64,000 nt of DNA, from the NCBI GenBank assembly GCA_009746045.1, contig RPFO01000104.1, positions 4,188,272 to 4,252,271 on the forward strand, given 5' to 3'. Positions within the stretch are counted from its first letter, which is position 1, and each line of letters begins with the position of its first letter. The translations under genes and the position numbers were made by a program. Source of the DNA: Mesostigma viride (taxonomy: Eukaryota > Streptophyta > Mesostigmatophyceae > Mesostigmatales > Mesostigmataceae). A model generated the notes under the pieces. The model saw nothing but the letters and a program-made list of their open reading frames with translations, ran no database searches and was not told where the DNA came from. Below, piece by piece: positions 37,055 to 47,747 of the stretch.

Positions 37055-37872
37055 CGGGACAGCTGGCGTATGGGGCCGCGGGGCGTGGGAGTAACAGCGG
37101 GCAGCAGTGGGGGATCGCGCCTGGACTGCTCCCCCGAGGGAACTTGGATTTCCCTGGGTCGGACGACGCGGGGGGGGACAAGGGTGATTTGATGGGACTG
37201 GGGGGGGGGCGGGGGGCGCCAGCCCCGCTCCCGGGGGGGTTGGCCCCTGGTCCCCCTGGCGTTGCAGGTGGAAGCAGCGGAGGCCTATCGTTGATGGACG
37301 CATCCAAGGGGGGCGCGCTGGGCAAGGGCGATGGCCAGGGCGGCGTGAGCGGGGGTGCGGATCGTTTCGGCCTGCTTGGCCTGTTGAGCGTGATTCGGAT
37401 GTCGGACCCCAACCTGACCACGCTGGCGCTTGGCACGGACCTCACGACGCTCGGCCTGAACCTGAACAGCACAGAGAACCTGTACAAGACCTTCGCGTCC
37501 CCCTGGGCGGACGGCCCCAGCACGGGCGATCCTGAGTACTCCCTCCCCCAGTGCTACTTGCAGCCGGCACCGCGCCTCCAGCCGAACAATTTCAAGAAGT
37601 TCCAGCTGGAGACGCTCTTCTACATATTCTACTCGATGCCGCGCGACGAGGCGCAGCTGCTCGCGGCGCTCGAGCTGTACAACCGGGGGTGGTACTTCCA
37701 CCGCGAGGGCAAGTGGGTGGCCAGGGTCCCTGGCACGGAACCGGTGGTCAAGACGCCCGCGTTTGAGCGCGGCTCATTCTTCATCTTCGAGCCGGCGCTA
37801 TGGGAGCGCGTTCGAAAGGATGGGCACACGCTGCAGTATGCGGATTTGGAGATGCGGCCGCTCATGGCGTGA
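34598..37872 (+). CDS. NOT2: CCR4-NOT transcription complex subunit 2 (NOT2/CNOT2)
   Basis: NOT2 is a scaffold subunit that binds NOT1 and NOT3/5 in the CCR4-NOT deadenylase complex. The C-terminal half gives SDPNLTTLALGTDLTTLGLN, STENLYKTFASPWADG, FQLETLFYIFYSMPRDEAQL, ALELYNRGWYFHREGKWVAR and FERGSFFIFEPALWERV. These match the NOT1-anchor region and the NOT2/3/5 box of CNOT2 almost motif for motif. A DDFPSLSRF motif near 35580 is the short DFP motif typical of NOT2. The gene is intronless, starts at ATG 34598 (CAAAATG), and has Gly-rich and poly-Gln tracts unlike animal CNOT2. The first frame holds to about 35885 and the second from about 35890 to the stop. The change falls in or just after a G9 run at 35876-35884 and is probably a homopolymer length error. 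Antisense Pro-rich frames are shadows. Confidence 0.92.
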
Positions 37873-38620
37873 CGGTTGGGAGATCAACCTGCAACTGTTT
37901 CTTCTAACCGCTCATGGCTTGACGGGTGGGAGAATAGCCTTCAACCCGTGACGGTCACAGGATGAAGACCTCTAGATGCCCGTGGTGGGATGGCACGATG
38001 GCGTGACGGGTGGGAGAATAGCCTACTGTTGCCCACTATAACCGCTCATGGCGGGAGAGGAGAGAGAGTTGGAGCAACTTGCAGCCGCTCACGGTGTGAC
38101 GGTTGGAACAGTAGCTGCTCTAATGGCTCGCGGCTTAACAGCTGAGGGACTAAGTCTCCTAATGGCCCATGGCATGACTGGTCGACAGAATAAGAAGTTT
38201 ATGCTTCTCCTGGCGTGACGGTCGAGGGAGCGCCTTCTCCAACTGCCAATGGCGTGATGGGTCAGTGGTGTGATGGGTAAGGGGTAACCTCAGCCACTCA
38301 CGTTGCGATGGTCGACAAGGATTAGAATGAACTGGTCGTGGCGTGGCGGTCGGTAGAACATCTACTGACCGCTCAGTGGGCCACCGCCCAGTAGGTTGGG
38401 AAAGTATCTCTGACGGCTCATGATGGCGTGATGGCTGGGAAAGTGACCCTTCGCCGCTAGTGGTGTGGTGGTAACAAGAACGAACCGTGGATAGCTTATG
38501 CCGTGGTGGGTGGCAGAATTTATTCTGACTGCGGATGGCATGAGCTTTTGATGGGGGCGTGACGGTTGAGAGAGTGATGTCGACGTCGAGTAGGGTGATG
38601 ACATGATATCGCGTGACGTC
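37850..38620 (+). repeat. Degenerate array carrying copies of the NOT2 stop-codon region
   Basis: The end of NOT2 reads CGGCCGCTCATGGCGTGACG then GTTGGGAGATCAACCTGCAA. About 13 diverged units of 35-60 bp follow, each with a word like CCGCTCATGGCGTGACGGTT and often GGGAGAATAGCC. The first unit contains the real last codons and TGA. Divergence grows with distance. Confidence 0.88.
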
Positions 38621-40944
38621 CAGTAGGATGAGAAGCTTAGAGGGAGGCATGGCGTTGGACACACAATGGAGAATGTGAGGTCGATGTTTGGTTGGCAGGC
38701 GGGGCACGGTAGGCAGGGTGATGAGCAGGCACTGCATTGGCGGCGTGAAGCTGCCTTTGCCTGCAATCTAGATATTTTTTTAGGATCATGTATGATAGGT
38801 GTGCTGTGGATGGGGCTGCTAGAGGCAAGGGCTTGAGCATGGGAATGTTTGAAGTTTGATGCCAGCCAATCAGGTTGCTAGCAGTAATCCCCACTACTAG
38901 CAGGGATGTGCATGTGCATATGATGCACTCGTTGAATTTTGAAGTAATAAGACGACATTGCCTGTTAATTTTTATCGCATGTGAACCAGGTCAAGGATAT
39001 ACGTGACTTTGGCGTCCTAGGGCGTCGTGGGTGGTATTGATCAAATCACATGTTAATCAATGTGCATGCTGCAGATGCACATGGTAGAGGTTGGAAGTGT
39101 AAGTGAGCATACCCACGTGCCAGATGGGTAGTTTGGAGTCAGTGTTTGTGCGTATGCACATGGAAGGACCGAGCTAGACAAGTACCTGATGGACGTGGAG
39201 CAACGTACAGACGAGTACCCATTAGAATTGTACCCATTTTCATGTCAATCCGAGGCACCCATGCAATTGAATTTATGGGCCATGTTTATGCGATCAAACT
39301 GGTCGTGACTCGTGACGTGCATGGGAGTCACGGTCGCTCTAAATCTTGCGAGGCGGCGTGGGCAGGCCTAGGGCAGCTTATATTGACTAAGTGAGACCAC
39401 TAGATCTACACGGCAGGGGGCGGGCGGGGTGGGGGGGTGGGGGTAGGCTGCCAGCCGGCAGCACAGATAACTATCGGTCTCCCTGATAGTCGTGAGTGCT
39501 TCGGTTTGAGACAACTGACTAGTCCTAGACATGGCCGGCAAGTCAATCGCTAGTCGGCAGACGCCGGCCGGGACGGTTGCCGGCCGTTCACGGCACTCCG
39601 TCACGCGACCAGAGTGCCACTGAGTCCGGCGTCATCATGATTTTCTAGTCGGTCGGCTAGTAGACCCAAGACTACGCGGACGGCTAATTCATTAATTACG
39701 CGGACGGCTGATAATTGATCGGATTGACCACCAACTCACTTGAGTAGTCCGATGAGTAGTCAGTGAGTGAGCCGCCGTCATCCAGTCTTGGCGGCGGCCG
39801 CCGGCCTGGCAGGCCGACGGAGCCATCAGCCGTCCGGCCAGCCGCCGGGGGCAGTACCCCGGCCGGACGTATAGTCGGTCGGTCAAGACTTCGCGGCCAG
39901 TTCTACTCCTCTACGGAAGTTATTAGAAGTCGTGAGCTTAGCCTCATACCTGACGGCCTCTCCGGCGCGACGTGCAAATCACCGACAATGATTGCTTCGC
40001 GAAGCTTTTGAGAAGTGTGATGCCCGAATTGGCCCGCAACCTGCTCTTGTCTAGCCATGATGACCTTCCCCCCCCATGACAGGCTCCGTCCCCTTAGCGG
40101 CTGGGTGTTGCTTGAGCGGACTCTGCGGGGTGCAGGTACCCTTGGGGCACCTAGAGCAAGTGTTGTTTACATTCCCACCCTTGCCGGAAGTAGCTTAGAA
40201 TGTATTAAAAGCCATATGCCCTTTCTCTGGGATATGTGCTACATACACTCCCAACGGAGTTATGTTCCTAATTAATTAACCTGCTCTCAGTTTTCACCAT
40301 AATTCCAAGAAGTTGTCAGCTTTCGTCGCCAAGTTTCCAGAAATATGCCGTACGCGCTTGGCAGGTTCGTATTATGAGGCGACCGGATCGTACGGTAAAC
40401 TATTTCCGAATGGCTGTTCCATTGACCATGTATAGCCATGTATGGAACGGACAAGACAGGACTCTACAAACTACGTACGGTAAACCCATCTGCCGTACGC
40501 TCTGAATGGAGTGTTCCGGTGGAAGCCTGGTGGAAATATCCACCATGCCAGGATCACACCACTGTGGATGTGGATAATTTGGGATCTGCTCATGCAGGGA
40601 TCTGCTACACATTATTTTGTTTCGGTCAGTCGGGGAATTCACCACCATACCCGTGCGACCCGTGGCTCTCCAGATCATAAGGTGGGTAGTAGTAGCACGT
40701 AGCAACCAAATTTCTTTTTCAGCTGCTCTGTTTTCGGTATTCTCCCTATGTTTTGGAGTCGTGGTCTTCTTCGCAGGTAGCGTCCTCACGATGTGTGGCC
40801 AATTAACCTTTCCGACGACGTCGGTCGTGAGATAAGAACACATTTCTATGGGGACGGCTGTAATGCACACCGTTTGACTTTCCAGGAACGCCTTTTGTTG
40901 CCTGTGCCAATGCCAAATTTTCTTCAGCTTCGCGTCGGGCAACC
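38621..40944. other. Intergenic stretch between NOT2 and peroxiredoxin
   Basis: It holds a GGCCGG/CCGGCC-rich patch at 39400-39900 with many short inverted repeats and one LINE 3' fragment. No supported gene is visible. The peroxiredoxin promoter should be in the last few hundred bases. Confidence 0.55.
40054..40278 (+). mobile_element. LINE 3'-end fragment with TTAA tail (keeps an uninterrupted site)
   Basis: It carries GATGACAGGCTCC-like, GTTTACATTCCCACCCTTGC, GAATGTATTAAAAGCCATAT, CCCAACGGAGTTATGTTCCT and AATTAATTAA. The stretch AATGTATTAAAAGCC is the uninterrupted version of the site split by the piggyBac-like element at 57826-59547. Confidence 0.82.
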
Positions 40945-43900
40945 ATGGCCACACGTATGCTCTACTCGACCGCCAACGTGGCAGCGGCCATACCGGGCGC
41001 GTCGGTCACGAATGCTGCTTCGCGGTGCGCACTCCGTGCCATTCCTCGCGCTTCTGAGCAGCAGCGCATCGTTAGCAAGGGCTCCTTGTTTCTGGGGGCG
41101 CCAGTGGCGCACCGGCAGCACGCCTTAAGCAGCCAATCTCCTTCGCGTAAATCGGCGGCCAAATCCCCAGTGATCGCTATGACTATTTGCGTCGGTGACA
41201 AGGTGATTGCCTTGCATTTGCCATCCTTGACCTGGCATCGCTTGTTTCGATTTGCCTACCGTGCGCGTTCTTTCCAGGTTTCTGGCAGAGTAATTCTTTA
41301 GATTTGACGCTACCGTCGAATAGCTGGTATATGCTCGACATCGACTTATCTCATAGTCTGTCGTTTTCTCGTATCTAGCGAGGCATGCGTGACTATTTAT
41401 AGACAGCCATGAAGTCACGCATGCCGTGTCGTCTACTATTCCCAGATTCACAATGCTTCATGGTACCGCACAAGCACACGTTCAGTTAAGATGGGAGCCC
41501 AATGTAGGGGTCCGCCACCCATGAATTAGTTACCTATAATGTACCCCCCCTTGATAGTTTGAATGCTTGGCTTGATGTGCGTGACCTTGGTATTTGTGGG
41601 AGCCAGGCGTGTGAGTCCGCCATCCATGCATCAACTTCAGACAAATCAGGTTCTTCATTCCCTTGCCCTTCTTGACCTTATCGTGCTGAGTTATACAATT
41701 GATCGGACTGGGCTTATTTACCAAATATTGGATTTCGCTGGCATGGTTGGTCTATTGGCCTGATGGGCCTGATGGGCCTCATGGGCCTCATGGGCCTCAT
41801 GGGCCTCATGGGCCTCATGGGCCTCATGGGCCTCATGGGCCTCATGGGCCTCATGGGCCTCATGGGCCTCATGGGCCTCATGGGCCTCATGGGCCTCATG
41901 GGCCTCATGGGCCTCATGGGCCTCATGGGCCTCATGGGCCTCATGGGCCTCATGGGCCTAATGGGCCTGATGGGCCCGATGGGCCTGATGGGCCTGATGG
42001 GCCTGATGGGCCTGATAGGTCTGATGGGTCTGATGGGTCCATTGGTCCAACTCCCTACGTGCAGCTACCAGCTGGTGAGCTCATGTACAAGGACAAGGAC
42101 GGCAACAACTCCAAGATCTCCATTCAGGAGCTGACAGCGGGAAAGAAGGTCGTCCTCTTTGCTGTCCCCGGTATGTTCGTAGCTGGGTACTTGTTCACGG
42201 GCTAGTTGGGCTGGGAACATGGCTGCAAAGCTGGTCATATCAACAGCGCCATGCGGGGGCCTGCGTGCGGCCTGCATGGCACCGTTGCGGTCGTGGGGCA
42301 GCAAACAGGACGACCGTCCGGTTTGCTTCCCTTGGTATGCTTGTGGATGAGCCATATTCGATCGCCATTCCACCTGGCGTGCGGGGCTGAGAGGCACTCG
42401 GTAGTGCTCTGTTCTCTTTCAACGGAGGCGCTTGGTATCACTGCCTAGAAAGTCTTCATTTGAAACCTGGGCGGCATAACCGTGCCACAGCATCTCATTT
42501 CCCAAGCAATACATCGTTTGACCACCCTAATCTATTTCTTTTATCATCCCGCCCGCTTGTTTCTGTGCAGGTGCATTCACCCCCACCTGCAGCCTGAAGC
42601 ACCTCCCGGGCTTTATCGAGAATGCTGACAAGTTCAAGGCAAAGGGTGGGTTCCCTCTCCGCCCTGATAATCTTCTTGCACGGATGGAGATTATATGCGT
42701 ATCTCCCTTGGCATCAGGGGGTGCCCTGTCTTACTTTGCGGGTGCTCTTTGCCCTCCTAACCGAGAACACGTCGATTGAGATTGGATAACAGTACCATTG
42801 TCGTTTTCGTCAAAGAAACTCTATTGCAACGTTATCGCCAGCCTGCCAGCCAGGGGGGTGCCTTGCGAAGCCCTATCGCTCACCGACTGTATGCCTCTCT
42901 TCCACAGAAAGTGCCCTGCCGCCAGCGGCAGTAAAAAAAAAAATCAGTGCGCACCTTGCAGTAAACCATTTTTACCACTCCATCCGAGTTTGTGGATGTG
43001 GATTCGCCCGCGAAACTAGGGCATGCACATTTACGCAAATGGCAAACCCCATTATGCGTAGCGCGGTGGCCCCACCTTTTTGTGCCTTTGCAGGGTGCTC
43101 ATCCATGAGACAACATAGCATATGCCCATCGAGCTGGGCTTGCATCTGACTTGGACACCACAGGACTCCTGTGATAAGCACAACCGCCGTTCTGCTGAAC
43201 TTTGGGTCATTGGTAGCGATTGACACTTTTTCTGAAGCCTTCAACACCCGTCGAATCTCATAAAGCCTAGCCACATCTGTCCCTCCCCCTAGCCCATGCC
43301 CAGCGCGACTCCCCCCTTTGCTGATGTTTCCGTACTTTCCCCCTTTTCCCCCTCCGTGCAGGTGTGTCGACGATCGGCTGCATCTCCGTAAACGACGTCT
43401 ACGTGATGAATGAGTGGGGGAAGTCAGTGGGAGCCGACGGGAAGGTGCGTTTAGTGTTTCTCGACCGACAGAAAGATGTGTTCAGCTCTTCTACAAGACT
43501 TTGCCTCAAACTATTTTTAATAAGGTCACCCTCATGAACCTTTGGAATAGTGAATCGAATAGGAGCATGCCAAGGAATATAGGCTTCAACTCCCTCTCCC
43601 AACGACTCTCTGATCTTGATTACTTGAAGAGAATGCTTCGATATGCCATTAGTCCATACACTGTCGGCTGTGGTGATTGCCCTGCCCGTCTGCCCAGGCA
43701 AACATCACTGTTGGATCCTCTCACTATCAAGGAGACAACCAGCGCAGGCCAGAAATCGGGAGAATCCGGACCATGGTAGCTCGAGCCTGCCGTTATCTCA
43801 CTATGTCTGCATGCTGCTACTGCGTGCTGTGTCGACCGCCAGGTCATGATGTTGGCTGACGGCGGCGCGGTTTACACCAAGGCTCTGGGCGTGGACATGG

Positions 43901-44708
43901 ACAAGACCGACAAAGGTGGGCATGCGTGTATATGTATAGGTGCTGATATGTACTTTCGTATAGGTAAATAGGCTACTTGCCATGTCTACCACGGCGCTTG
44001 GAGTGGAAATGGACAAGGCAGGCTAAGGTGAGCACATTCTACCAATGTGGCGATGGTGCACATAGGTATCGATAAGTACTTCTGCTGAGTATTAGGGCCA
44101 ATTGTGGTATCTACCAACGTAAGTAAGTAAGTAAGTACTTGCGTGTCATTCGCATGGGCATGGTAGTTGTAGTTGTAGCTGCAGCTGCATGCCACGGAGT
44201 ACTATGCTACCAACGTTCTTGGCATGGACACAAGAGCAACAAAGACCTGTATGCATCCACTTGGGCATCTTTGCTAGGAACACTCTTTCAGTAAGTAGGT
44301 ACAGCCAATGTCTAGTGTGTATCTCATAGCACGTGTGTGAAAGCCCTCTTAAGTATTATGGCTTGTATTATGGCTTGTAACTACAGCCTCAGCGGATGAA
44401 GTTTGCTGTGCTGAGGAAGTGTAGTTAACTGTGCGCAATGGTTGTGTTATGATGCTGTTTTCCTTACTCGGTCTGCTAGCAGCTCGCTGTTGTGGCACCC
44501 TATGGCTTTCAACTTGGAGCCATCATTTCTGAGCATGCTAACAGTTCCATTCTACTTGTATGTACGTGACACGATTCCAACAGGCCTCGGCGTCCGCTCC
44601 CGGCGATATGCCATGGTGGTTGAGAATGGTGTCGTCAAAGCCCTTAACTTGGAGGAGGGGGGGGCGTTCACATTTAGCGGTGCCGAGTCTATCCTTGAGA
44701 AACTTTAA
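40945..44708 (+). CDS. Type II (atypical 2-Cys, PRX5-like) peroxiredoxin, probably plastid-targeted
   Basis: The exons are 40945-41202, 42065-42170, 42571-42645, 43362-43444, 43843-43915 and 44584-44708, all GT-AG and in phase, giving 239 residues. Peroxiredoxins reduce H2O2 and organic peroxides through a peroxidatic Cys, here in [15 protein letters not shown] second Cys lies in [19 protein letters not shown], the usual resolving position of PRX type II. The mature part starts near [20 protein letters not shown] and ends AESILEKL, with [20 protein letters not shown] near the C-terminus. The first ~75 residues are rich in Ala, Ser and Arg with few acidic residues, resembling a plastid or mitochondrial transit peptide (inferred), as in plant PRXIIE. 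The start ATG is the first in frame. Confidence 0.94.
41756..42050 (+). repeat. 9-bp minisatellite (ATGGGCCTC)n before peroxiredoxin exon 2
   Basis: About 32 near-perfect units end 15 bases before the exon's acceptor. In the frame of exon 2 the array is stop-free and would encode Gly-Pro-His/Asp triplets like collagen. In another frame it gives (Met-Gly-Leu)n. The exon start is set by the GTGCAG acceptor at 42059-42064 and by family homology. Confidence 0.95.
43733..43797 (+). repeat. 65-bp member of a dispersed repeat (AGACAACCAGCGC family)
   Basis: AAGGAGACAACCAGCGCAGG, CCAGAAATCGGGAGAATCCG and GACCATGGTAGCTCGAGCCT occur here just upstream of peroxiredoxin exon 5. They occur reversed at 45010-45182 and again at 56811-56985. 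The three copies are almost identical over the shared part, suggesting recent spread. No coding signal is seen. Confidence 0.88.
43858..44262 (+). repeat. Decayed copies of peroxiredoxin exon 5 and its donor
   Basis: GCTCTGGGCGTGGACATGGA, CAAGACCGACAAAG|GTGGGCAT of exon 5 is echoed at 43993-44039 (GCGCTTGGAGTGGAAATGGA, CAAGGCAGGCTAAGGTGAGC) and weakly at 44203-44250 (GTTCTTGGCATGGACACAAG). The downstream words GTGCTGATATGTACTTTCG and GTATCGATAAGTACTTCTG also pair. The first copy keeps a strong donor-like AAGGTGAGC. Confidence 0.87.
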
Positions 44709-44724
44709 ACACGGGTCTTGAGCA

Positions 44725-44759
44725 CCTTTATATCAAAGAGACAACCAGCGCCTTTATAT
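44725..44759 (+). other. 17-bp insertion flanked by a 9-bp direct repeat
   Basis: CCTTTATAT occurs on both sides of CAAAGAGACAACCAGCG, in the peroxiredoxin 3' flank. The insert matches the terminus of the dispersed repeat at 43733, 45182 (reverse) and 56811. It looks like a remnant left after loss of a longer copy, with a 9-bp target duplication. Confidence 0.6.
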
Positions 44760-45009
44760 AATCCTTTGTTGAGCTATCTGACCCTTCTCTTTGCTATCCA
44801 AGCCTGGACCAGTGGTAGGTTGCTCTGCATCGATATTAGGCTTTGCGAATCCAATCGAAACTTAAATTTATTTCCTATTTGTGGCTGAACATAGTGATTC
44901 GGGCCGCGGTGCCCGCACTCCTACAACTCGCAGTTAGGCACTCCCATTCCATTCCACCCATACATTGATCAAGCATGCTGTTTCCGGCCCCACCGTCTAG
45001 GTCATCTAG

Positions 45010-45182
45010 TCGCTCTACACGTAAGCCAGCCATAATTTCAATGCACACGGATACACATTTCCATCACCATTCACCTTCATCATCCTGAACGACTCGAAAA
45101 CGCGGAAAAGATAACGGCAGGCTCGAGCTACCATGGTCCGGATTCTCCCGATTTCTGGCCTGCGCTGGTTGTCTCCTTGATA
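45010..45182 (-). repeat. ~170-bp copy of the dispersed AGACAACCAGCGC repeat (reverse)
   Basis: The whole stretch is an inverted copy of 56811-56985, including GATGATGAAG...AATGGTGATGG and TTATGGCTGGCTTACGTGT. Only part of it is shared with 43733-43797. Confidence 0.9.
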
Positions 45183-45305
45183 CATTGAGGATTTATCACG
45201 TGACTTCGCATGAGTAATTTAAAAAATTTAAATGTAGCATAATAGTTAATCTTGAACGTAACTGTGTCACGTGAGCATGGAAATGATTTTGTAATGGGGT
45301 GGATT

Positions 45306-45600
45306 TATTAATTAGTTAATTAATAACATAACTCCGTTGGGAGTTTATGTAACGCATAGCCCTGAGAGGGGGCATATGGTTTGTAATACATTCTGAGCTA
45401 CAACCTGCAGGTGGGGGAATGTAAACGGCCACCTACTCGGGGTGCACAAGGTGCACCTGCATGCACCATTCAATGTGTCATACCTAAAAGGCCTGGCATG
45501 GTGAAGATTATTATGGCTAGGCAATGGCTCGGGTGCATGGCATCTCATCAGAGAGAAAACCTCTGCATGGACAAAAAATGACTAAATAAAGCTGAGGCAT
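45306..45600 (-). mobile_element. LINE 3'-end fragment with TTAA tail (reverse)
   Basis: Read on the minus strand it ends CCCAACGGAGTTATGTTATT AATTAACTAATTAA and carries AATGTATTACAAACC, GTTTACATTCCCCCACCTGC and TCTGATGAGATGCCATGC. It lies head to head with the LINE copy that begins near 45605. Confidence 0.8.
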
Positions 45601-45690
45601 CATCTGCTGTAACGCAGTATTGTGACCAGCCTGCAGCTATTACGCGAACTGCTATTATGACGAGCAAACGCAGCCTGACGAATGCGTTAA

Positions 45691-47747
45691 CCCTTAAATG
45701 GTGTCAACTGGAACCACCAGAACGGACTGAGTATGGGTATCTTAGTAAGTATGAGAGTATCTAGCCAAATAACATTTTCTGGCCCACCCTTGGAACCAAG
45801 GATGCTTTTATATCAAATAACTTTGGGGTCATGTCATTGGTCACATCTCTATGCCCCACAGCTGCTATAAATAGCACCCCCCCCAAGGGGGTACGGTGCA
45901 GATGGGGTTCAAGAGATATATAATGCAATATGGACCATTTCTCAAAATCTGATGACCCTGGCCCTTTGAGGGGAGTTAAAGATAATCACAGGCATGCCAT
46001 AGATGCATTCACAACATGACATGCCATAGAACTGCACAGGCTAGCTAGCATACAGCCCAAAATAGCTCAGACCGTTATAACGGGTGTAGTTATTTTGGGG
46101 TGTTTTGCTAGCACTACCGTATGGGCATTCAATTCCAACGTGGTACAAAATATCATAGATGGCCACACATGGATTCCCAAACACATTTCCAGCTTAAAAA
46201 TCACAACAGCATGCTATACAACAAGTATAAAGCTTGTGCCAAGGCCCAAAACCAAGCGTAGAAGGGGTTCACAAGGAGCTACATTATCAATGCATCCAAC
46301 ACACTATAAAGCAATTCCAATGATTGGCAATGATAGAAAAAACAAAAGAATTAACCTGGTTATGCTTCCATGCAAGCAGGCCCCGGCCATTCATGTTTCT
46401 TGCATGCACTATGGACGCACAAGCAGAAGGATAACTTGGGCCAGCAAACCAAGAAGCAATGCCTAGAGCTGGCCAGAAAACAACTTGTCTCGCTATGTCT
46501 GTGCAGGGAAAAGCATCCCGTTATCAAGCCCACCATGTTTTGAGACAATAACAAACGCTACTTCACTGGTTTCGTTGAAGCCTCAGCTAATAGCAATCAA
46601 ATCTGGTCCAAAATCTGCGTGACATAGTGGTATTCCCCAACCATCACAAGCGAACGCGTACAAGCACTAAAGCAACAAAACGACAAGCAAAAACCATCGA
46701 TTACATGTCTACAACTAGTTTATAAACGAAAGGACGACTTGGTACTGTAATGTATAAACGCTAACATGTTAATACGTACCAGGTCGAAACTGCAGATTAC
46801 CTGCTGTGCGGGAGCCATCACTCCCACCTCACGGACACAGCCTCGAACCTTTCCTGGCCGTCATCGCTAATAAAACATGTCAAGAATAACGTAACAAGTT
46901 TATCCACGCGCAAATATATGGACGTTTGCTTCCGAACAACAGGTAGCATACGCACTGTCACCGCCTGGCCGCTGACAGGATCTGCTGCACCGATTAGAAC
47001 CTAGAGACATACTTGCGCACATCCAGACGCTTCACGGCCAGAGATATAACCTTTCTAACAATCAAGGATAATGACTACAAATTTTGAGTTCGAAATTCCA
47101 AGCCATGCTCTCGTACCAGTCATTTGCCTGCACCGCCATAGCCGCGGACGTCAATTATTTCCAATCACGTCGGTCCCGTTTCGGGGAAATGGGTATATTT
47201 TATTAGCCAATTATGGACCAAAGAGGTGAGAGGGGAAATGAGTATCAGCGAATCCTAATTAAGGTGGGCCCACACACGTGTGGCGGTGACAGGTGAAAGG
47301 CTAATAGGGCGCGTTATTAGACCAGGGAAGCCATTGGACCTGAGTAATGTCGCCATGAGGCATACTGGTGAATACCTGATTACGGCCCAGTAGATCATGA
47401 AAAAGCTGGAGCGGGCTGGGCTTGTCGTTATTGGGCCCTGGGTCCCACACCCTGTGTTGTTCCTGAGCTAACAGCCAGTAGCGGCGCATAGCCGCATTCC
47501 ATAGGTATCGTCGGTCCCGTTTGACCATGGTACCCCCCAACTTTGATTGAGTATATCTCCCTGGCCAGTTGTCCAAAGTACGGTCTGAATAGTGCCAGGC
47601 ATAGAGTACGTCTAGATCTATCGATCCCCCCAGGTTTGACCGTTAAATTATTTTTGGCGCGGCGCCTGGTTCTGCCACAAACTCAGTCCGTTAGAGTGGT
47701 AGGACTTCAACTGGAGCCACGAAAACGGACTCAGTACCATTTAAGGG
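45691..47747. mobile_element. piggyBac-like element 1, 2,057 bp, TTAA-flanked
   Basis: TTAA lies at 45687-45690 and 47748-47751. The termini are CCCTTAAATGGT and its exact inverse. CCCT ends at TTAA are characteristic of piggyBac. Subterminal AACGGACTGAGT and AACGGACTCAGTACC repeat inside both ends. The element interrupts the leader of LINE copy A. No transposase is recognisable, so it is probably non-autonomous or decayed. Confidence 0.85.
47301..47576 (-). CDS. Unassigned ORF inside piggyBac-like element 1
   Basis: A 91-codon minus-strand frame just inside the right end encodes MDNWPGRYTQSKLGGTMVKR and RRYLWNAAMRRYWLLAQEQH. Its composition is protein-like, with Trp and Tyr. I do not recognise the family. 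It may be a relic of an element-encoded protein or chance. Confidence 0.25.
   Translation of the reverse strand: MDNWPGRYTQSKLGGTMVKRDRRYLWNAAMRRYWLLAQEQHRVWDPGPNNDKPSPLQLFHDLLGRNQVFTSMPHGDITQVQWLPWSNNAPY

Noticed and set aside
35017-37523. Long Pro-rich minus-strand frames opposite NOT2
   Set aside because: They are antisense shadows of a GC-rich Gly/Gln coding region; the sense strand has clear NOT2 homology.
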